DNA from: Ilumatobacter coccineus YM16-304
GTDB lineage: Bacteria > Actinomycetota > Acidimicrobiia > Acidimicrobiales > Ilumatobacteraceae
Assembly: GCF_000348785.1 (NCBI RefSeq)
Contig: NC_020520.1
Location: 310,001 to 374,000 of the forward strand
Direction of reading: 5' to 3'
Length of the DNA: 64,000 nucleotides
The translations under genes were made by a program, and so were the position numbers. Shown here piece after piece: positions 59,700-64,000 of this stretch (position 1 is the first letter of the stretch; every line of letters starts with the position of its first letter). The notes below the pieces were generated by a model. The model searched no databases. It had not been told where the DNA came from and worked only from the letters and a program-made list of their open reading frames with translations.

Positions 59700-59942
59700 G
59701 ATGTGTCTCCTTGTGTCGGTCGGCCCTGATGGCCGATCTCGTGGGTTCGACGAACGAGACCGGACGAATCGGACAGGCCGGACAGAATTTCTCGAGGTGT
59801 CGTGCGGGTAGCGGTGCGGTGGGTTGGTCGCACAGTAGTTGGCGTCGGTTTCCCTTTCGCCGGGTTCGGCACCCACTGAGTGGCTGGCGGCGACCATCCG
59901 GTGGCCGCCGACATCACACGATGAACCACGAGGAGACATCAC

Positions 59943-60209
59943 ATGTCTGGAACACACGCAGTCACGCCCGACGAACTCGCCAGCCTGGGCGGCACGCTCA
60001 AGGCGCAGATCGAGGCGGTCAACACGATCATCACGTCGGTCGACAATCCGTTGGGTTCGATCGCCTGGACCGGTCCCGCGAAGGAGAAGTTCACACAGGA
60101 GTGGTCGGGCAACTTCAAGAGCGCGCTGGTGAAACTCAACGAGGCGTTCGAGGTCGCCGGCACCGACTGCGAGCGACGGGCAGAGGGCGCGCGCATCGCG
60201 CTCGGTTGA
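59943..60209 (+). CDS. WXG100-family (ESAT-6-like) small protein
   Basis: 88 residues, with GAGGAG upstream. WTG at 42-44 (AWTGPAKEKF) sits between two predicted helices, the WXG100 hallmark; the length is right for the family. WXG100 proteins are usually type VII secretion substrates, but no FtsK-type ATPase, EccB-E or toxin gene is in the window, so this is an orphan copy. Confidence 0.85.
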   Translation: MSGTHAVTPDELASLGGTLKAQIEAVNTIITSVDNPLGSIAWTGPAKEKFTQEWSGNFKSALVKLNEAFEVAGTDCERRAEGARIALG

Positions 60210-60287
60210 CCGCTGCGGCTGCCGCGTCGCGCAGGGCTCCCACGACGGAGTGCCTGCGCGGCCCGGGCCGTCTCATAGGATTGTGTC

Positions 60288-60662
60288 GTGCCGCCTGCAT
60301 CCCCGAGACGTTCACATCCACTCGTGGATGCGGTCCGGCCACTCGTCGATGCCGTCGGCGGCCAGATCGTGCCGTCCGATGCGGCCGAGTCGGCCGACGT
60401 GCCGCTGGTGTGGGAGGGCGACGTGATCGGTGCCGTTCGGTTGGCGCCGTTGCACGGAGCGCTCGATCGGTTGATCGCCTCGGTCGAGGCCGAGCTCGGT
60501 CAGTCGCTGCCGCTGCTGCCGCGAGCACAGAAGCAGCGGGCGATCCGTCTGCTGGAGGAGCGGGGTGCGTTCGTGCTGCGTCGGTCGGTCGAAGACGTGG
60601 CCGATGCGATGGGCGTGAGCCGCATCACCGTCTACAACTACCTCAACGCGGTGCACAAGTGA
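60288..60662 (+). CDS. HTH protein with a DauR/YheO-like C-terminal DNA-binding domain
   Basis: 124 residues, GTG start. The C-terminal ~45 residues (KQRAIRLLEERGAFVLRRSVEDVADAMGVSRITVYNYLNAV) match the HTH_22 domain of DauR/YheO regulators. The N-terminal half, WEGDVIGAVRLAPLHGALDRLIASVE, may be a shortened sensor domain like the PAS-6 part of those proteins. Its stop overlaps the HAD gene start as GTGA. Effector unknown. Confidence 0.8.
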   Translation: MPPASPRRSHPLVDAVRPLVDAVGGQIVPSDAAESADVPLVWEGDVIGAVRLAPLHGALDRLIASVEAELGQSLPLLPRAQKQRAIRLLEERGAFVLRRSVEDVADAMGVSRITVYNYLNAVHK

Positions 60663-61360
60663 GTCGCCGCATCGATCGGTACGACGTCATCGCCTTCGAC
60701 GCCGACGACACGCTGTGGCAGAGCGAAGACCAGTTCCAGGCGGCCGAGGCTCGCTTCGCCGAACTGGTGTCGCCGTTCGCTCCGGTCGGCGTCGACGTGC
60801 TCGATGCACTGCACGCCGTGGAGCGGCTCGACATCGCGTCGCAGGGGTACGGCGTCAAGGCGTTCACGCTGTCGATGGTTCGAGCGGCGATCTCGATGAC
60901 CGACGGTGACGTGCCGACCGACGTGATCCGTCAGGTCGTCGATCTCGGGGCCGACATGCTCGTCGACCGGGTGCACCTGCTCGACGACGTCCCCGAGGTG
61001 TTGGAGCAGGTCGGCGCGCACGTTCGCCTGGCGTTGATCACCAAGGGCGACCTCGTCCATCAGACCCGCAAGGTCACCACCTCGGGGCTCGAGCATCATT
61101 TCGCCGATGTCGAGATCGTGCTCGAGAAGGACCCGTCGACGTACGAGCGGGTGCTCGCTCGGCTCGGTGTGTCGGCCGATCGGTTCTTGATGATCGGCAA
61201 CTCGGTGAAGAGCGACGTGCTTCCGGTGATGGCCATCGGCGGCGACGCGGTGCACGTCCCGTATCACATCACCTGGGATCTGGAACGGGTCGACGATCTG
61301 ACCGTGGAGGTCGACGAACTCGATTCGATCTCACACGTTCCCAAGTGGCTCGGCCTCTGA
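60659..61360 (+). CDS. HAD-superfamily hydrolase
   Basis: 233 residues. Motif I is IAFDADDTLWQSE (nucleophile Asp), motif II LALITKGDL, the motif III Lys lies in VEIVLEKDPSTYERV and motif IV is MIGNSVKSDVLPV, so all catalytic residues are present for a phosphatase. The insert (~residues 25-90) is helical, as in haloacid-dehalogenase subfamily I. Coupled to the HTH gene upstream by a 4-base overlap. Substrate not recognised. The 3' end overlaps the convergent Ddn-like gene by 30 bases. Confidence 0.88.
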   Translation: MSRRIDRYDVIAFDADDTLWQSEDQFQAAEARFAELVSPFAPVGVDVLDALHAVERLDIASQGYGVKAFTLSMVRAAISMTDGDVPTDVIRQVVDLGADMLVDRVHLLDDVPEVLEQVGAHVRLALITKGDLVHQTRKVTTSGLEHHFADVEIVLEKDPSTYERVLARLGVSADRFLMIGNSVKSDVLPVMAIGGDAVHVPYHITWDLERVDDLTVEVDELDSISHVPKWLGL

Positions 61361-61939
61361 CCCGCCGTCGTCCGAAACGCCATCGCCCGGAGCGGGCGGC
61401 TGCTCCCGGAGCGACACCGACTCGACCACAAGCTTCACGATGGGGATCTGGCGCTCGGTGCGAGCCTGGTAGGTCTCGTAGTCGGGCCAGAACCGGACCA
61501 TCTGTTCCCACCGGAGCTCGCGTTCGTCGCCCTCCACGGTCACGGCGACGGCTCGACAGTTGAAGGTTCCGGCGATCACCTCGCAGTGAGGGTCGGCCAG
61601 GAGGTTCTTGTACCACTGCGGATGGTCGGGTGTTCCGCCCTTGCTGGCCACCACGAGGTAGCCGTCGCCGCAGGGCTGGTACAGCAGCGGAGCCACCCGC
61701 GGCTCACCGGAGGTTCGCCCTGTCGTGACGAGCAGCAGCGTCGAATGGAGACCCTCCGCACTGGCGCTGGAGTTCTCGGACGCATTCCAGTCGTGCGCGG
61801 CGACCGGGTCGGTCATGTACAGCTCGACGTGTCGGAAGAACCACGACAGGTCGCGGCCTCGGGTCGGGTCGTCGGCGCTGGTCTCGCCGGCGTCGCCCGG
61901 TTGGTCGGTTGCCGGCTGGTCGGATGATGGTGCTGTCAT
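61331..61939 (-). CDS. Ddn-type deazaflavin (F420)-dependent nitroreductase-family protein
   Basis: 202 residues from ATG 61939. After a disordered head of ~40 residues comes LLLVTTGRTSGEPRVAPLLY, GYLVVASKGGTPDHPQWYKNLLADPHCEV and RWEQMVRFWPDYETYQARTERQIPIVKL, the DDN/nitroreductase F420-binding family. Last gene of the leftward operon; the start overlaps the SnoaL-like gene stop (ATGA). Confidence 0.9.
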   Translation of the reverse strand: MTAPSSDQPATDQPGDAGETSADDPTRGRDLSWFFRHVELYMTDPVAAHDWNASENSSASAEGLHSTLLLVTTGRTSGEPRVAPLLYQPCGDGYLVVASKGGTPDHPQWYKNLLADPHCEVIAGTFNCRAVAVTVEGDERELRWEQMVRFWPDYETYQARTERQIPIVKLVVESVSLREQPPAPGDGVSDDGGSEAEPLGNV

Positions 61940-62430
61940 TGCAACTCGCTCTCGTTCATGACCGACTGGAAGACCGCGGCATAGGCATCGCCCAGCCCCG
62001 GCGAACGCGGGTCGGGGCCGCCGTCCTTGAACCATTGGAGTCGGCGGGACCGGAAACGCCAGGTGCCGTCGACGTCGCGTGCGTACTGGTCGTGATAGCG
62101 ACCGCTTCCTCGGATGCGCCAGCCGTGATCGGCCGACAACTCGATCACCAGCAGGTCGACCGAGCCGTTGCCCTTCGCCCCGTCGACCTCGATCACCGGG
62201 TTGAGCATGAGGTGGCGTGTGCCGGCCAGCATCGGTTGGTCGCGGGTGTGTTCCTCGGCGAGTGACATCAACCGGTGCAGTTTCGCCCGCGAGCGAATGG
62301 TCACGCCGTTGTCGGTGAACTCGGCATCGTCGGTGAAGAGGTCGGCGTACGCATCGGGTTGCCGGGGCCACTCGTCGACGATCTGGCCGTAGCGCCCGAT
62401 GAGGTTCGAGATGTGCTGGTAGTCGTTCAC
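61936..62430 (-). CDS. SnoaL-like / NTF2-fold protein
   Basis: 164 residues from GTG 62430. ISNLIGRYGQIVDE, YADLFTDDAEFTDNG and GRYHDQYARDVDGTWRFRSRRLQWF match the SnoaL_4 family of NTF2-fold proteins (ring dehydratases, isomerases and cyclases). It is 10 bases after the hydrolase and overlaps the Ddn-like gene by 4 bases. Likely acts on a ring or polyketide-like compound within this operon (inference). Confidence 0.85.
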   Translation of the reverse strand: MNDYQHISNLIGRYGQIVDEWPRQPDAYADLFTDDAEFTDNGVTIRSRAKLHRLMSLAEEHTRDQPMLAGTRHLMLNPVIEVDGAKGNGSVDLLVIELSADHGWRIRGSGRYHDQYARDVDGTWRFRSRRLQWFKDGGPDPRSPGLGDAYAAVFQSVMNESELQ

Positions 62431-62440
62431 GATGGCTCGC

Positions 62441-63433
62441 TCACGACCGTGACGCAGGCCCGGCACGAAGGTGGCGATTCATCTCGGCGACGGCGCGGTC
62501 GAACGCCTGGAGACCTTCGGGGAGGATGCCGCCCATGTTGCAGAACGCGTGCGGCAGCCCCTGTTCGAGCCGCGCGTCGACCGTCACTCCCGACCGAGCG
62601 AGCATCTCCGCGTACCGCATCGCCTCGTCGCGGAGCGGGTCGTACTCGGCGGCAAGAATCAGGGTGGCGGGGTGAGCGGTCGGTACCGAGTCGGCCGATG
62701 CGGGGGTGAGACGGGGATCGGTGTGCGTCGCCTCGTCGGGCGCGTACTGGTGCCACATCCATTCCATCTGTTCGCGAGCCGGCGGCAGCAGGCCGCCGAG
62801 CGACTGCCACGACGGTGTCGACATGTTGATGTCGAGCGCGGGTTCGAGGAGGAGGAGGAACTGCAGACCCGCGTCGTCGCCGGCGCTCGCTGCCACTGCC
62901 GCCGCGAGACCGCCACCCGAGCTCTCACCGGCGAGAGCGATCCGCGTGCGGTCGCCTCCGATGTCGTCGGCGTGGGTTCGTGCCCACCGGACCGCGGCGA
63001 CGCAGTCGTCGAAGGCGGCCGGAAAGGGTGCCTCGGGAGCGAGTCGGTAGTCGACGTTGACGACCACGGCGCCCGTCTGATCGGCCATGCGGCGGCAGAG
63101 GTGATCGGAATGTTCGAGGTCGCCGAGGATCCAACCGCCCGCGTGGAAGTAGACGACGATCGGTTGGCCTGGCTCGTTGCTGGCCCGGTAGACGCGAACA
63201 TCGAATTCGGCGTCGTCTGGGCCGATGCGGTGCTGAGCCACCCGCCACATCTCTTCTCGCTCGGGGACGGTCGCTCGATTCGCGGCCGCTTCCCGGGAGC
63301 CGTCGACACCGATCCGGTTCATGGTCGGCGCGGCCCGGATCGCGCCGAGGATCGCTCCGACGAGCGGTGACGGCTCGGACAGGCCGAGTCCCGCAAAGTC
63401 GATCGGGGCGACGGTCGGGGTGTCGCCACTCAT
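62441..63433 (-). CDS. alpha/beta hydrolase of the hormone-sensitive-lipase family
   Basis: 330 residues from ATG 63433. The HSL oxyanion motif reads HAGG in VVYFHAGGWILGD (classical HGGG), the nucleophile elbow is AGESSGGGLAA, the acid is in AAEYDPLRDE and the His in QGLPHAFCN. Such enzymes hydrolyse short- to medium-chain esters or lactones. ATGA overlap with the upstream decarboxylase-like gene. Confidence 0.92.
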   Translation of the reverse strand: MSGDTPTVAPIDFAGLGLSEPSPLVGAILGAIRAAPTMNRIGVDGSREAAANRATVPEREEMWRVAQHRIGPDDAEFDVRVYRASNEPGQPIVVYFHAGGWILGDLEHSDHLCRRMADQTGAVVVNVDYRLAPEAPFPAAFDDCVAAVRWARTHADDIGGDRTRIALAGESSGGGLAAAVAASAGDDAGLQFLLLLEPALDINMSTPSWQSLGGLLPPAREQMEWMWHQYAPDEATHTDPRLTPASADSVPTAHPATLILAAEYDPLRDEAMRYAEMLARSGVTVDARLEQGLPHAFCNMGGILPEGLQAFDRAVAEMNRHLRAGPASRS

Positions 63434-64000
63434 GTCGGCGGCTCCAGTCGGATCACGGCATTCCGAGGCAGCGTCACGCGTGAATGGACGACGGTCGCGG
63501 TGCGATATTCGAGTACCGGGAGCGCCCTGAGCGCCTCGATGATGTGCGCGGAGCTCGGTGCTTGCTGCCAGGTGGGAGCGTCGAAGCTGATCGTTCCCTG
63601 GCCCGTCCACGCCTCGGACACCGCGACGGTCGACAGCAGCTTGGTCGGGTAGTCGGCGTCGGCGCCACCTTCGGGATTCGGGATGTACTTCCAGCCGAGC
63701 GCGACCTGTTCTCGCTCACCGCTGAGCGAGGCGAGTACTGACTCGTCGAGCGGTGAGAGGCCGTCGACCTCGCCGCGCACCAGTCGCGTGCCGTACTCGC
63801 TGCATTCGAAGGCGGCGCGGCCATCGGAGCGTTCGTGGTCGGGGATCTCGCCGACGATCTTGGCGTAGCCCTGGAGTTCGCGGCCGGCGATCACGGGCCT
63901 CGGGTCGGATTCCCAGATCACCAGGCTGTACGGGCCGACCACATCGTGATCAGGATCGTGGCCGCCGCTCGACGATCGATGGCGAACGTTCACCTGGACG
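63430..64000 (-). CDS. acetoacetate-decarboxylase-family protein (5' end beyond the window)
   Basis: At least 189 residues; the frame is open to the window edge. VVGPYSLVIWESDPRPVIAGRELQGYAKIVGEI resembles the RE(x)2G(x)(x)K region that holds the Schiff-base Lys of acetoacetate decarboxylase, and LGWKYIPNPEGGADADYPTKLLS is also typical of the fold. Family members decarboxylate, hydrate or condense small oxo-acids. Head of the four-gene operon as visible. Completeness cannot be judged. Confidence 0.82.
   Translation of the reverse strand, partial: VQVNVRHRSSSGGHDPDHDVVGPYSLVIWESDPRPVIAGRELQGYAKIVGEIPDHERSDGRAAFECSEYGTRLVRGEVDGLSPLDESVLASLSGEREQVALGWKYIPNPEGGADADYPTKLLSTVAVSEAWTGQGTISFDAPTWQQAPSSAHIIEALRALPVLEYRTATVVHSRVTLPRNAVIRLEPPT

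Noticed and set aside
59700-59942. Extra short gene in the divergent DGPF/WXG100 gap
   Set aside because: Only Arg-rich shadow frames without a ribosome site are present.

Overview
The window is 64 kb of dense, high-GC chromosome (strong G/C third-position bias, many GTG starts, ATGA/GTGA overlaps between genes) from an aerobic, heterotrophic actinobacterium. The mix of a heliorhodopsin, a wax-ester/triacylglycerol synthase, F420-type flavin-split-barrel proteins, an ECF42 sigma factor, a lone WXG100 protein and secreted proteins built from ~129-residue repeats suggests the Acidimicrobiia (Ilumatobacter-like); that placement is inference. I saw no rRNA, tRNA, CRISPR array, insertion sequence or prophage, and no gene-free stretch longer than about 300 bases apart from the sparsely coding 12234-12529.

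Layout. 1-4.2 kb: the end of an SDR, a methyltransferase with a His-rich head, then a leftward cluster (PrdB/GrdB-like protein, fumarylacetoacetate-hydrolase-family protein, D-2-hydroxyacid dehydrogenase). The PrdB-like gene is broken by one in-frame TGA exactly where the family carries selenocysteine, is followed by a UxxC motif and a perfect hairpin, and is the most interesting item here. 4.2-16 kb: lipid and acyl-CoA genes (hydrolase, WS/DGAT, acyl-CoA synthetase, MDR reductase, PDH-E1/transketolase-like enzyme, acyl-CoA dehydrogenase) and a regulator-MFS pair. 16-20 kb: split-barrel proteins, SDR, a 2-oxoglutarate/Fe(II) oxygenase and a phosphotransferase. 20.2-29 kb: a complete polyol (mannitol/sorbitol-type) locus: leftward dehydrogenase-DeoR regulator-inositol-phosphatase-like protein, and divergently a binding protein, two permeases, ATPase and PfkB kinase, with a 14-bp duplicated site in the shared promoter region. 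29-35 kb: MDR oxidoreductase, Rieske oxygenase with a TetR regulator and palindromic operator, SDR, ferrochelatase and hydrolase. 35-38 kb: a 1002-residue secreted 5'-nucleotidase with three C-terminal repeats.

39-42.6 kb: aerobic phenylacetate module in the order paaI-marR-paaA-paaD-paaB-paaC, without paaE. 42.6-46.5 kb: DUF3237 protein, heliorhodopsin, lipoprotein and aspartate kinase. 46.6-52.3 kb: monooxygenase-fold protein, a second secreted protein with the same repeat domain, kynureninase, ATP-dependent DNA ligase and CoA-transferase. 52.3-58 kb: SDR, a DEAD-box helicase fused to a cold-shock domain and a GH38 alpha-mannosidase. 58-64 kb: ECF42 sigma factor with its DGPF/YCII partner, WXG100 protein, HTH-HAD pair, and a leftward four-gene operon joined by start/stop overlaps or a short gap (acetoacetate-decarboxylase-like, HSL-type hydrolase, SnoaL-like, Ddn-like).

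Running through the second half are short palindromes of at least two sequence families. Several sit exactly at gene ends, where they supply the last codons and the stop; two near-perfect members lie in frame inside coding sequence (paaD tail, mannosidase linker). Hairpins of other sequence lie at 13.9 and 18.2 kb.
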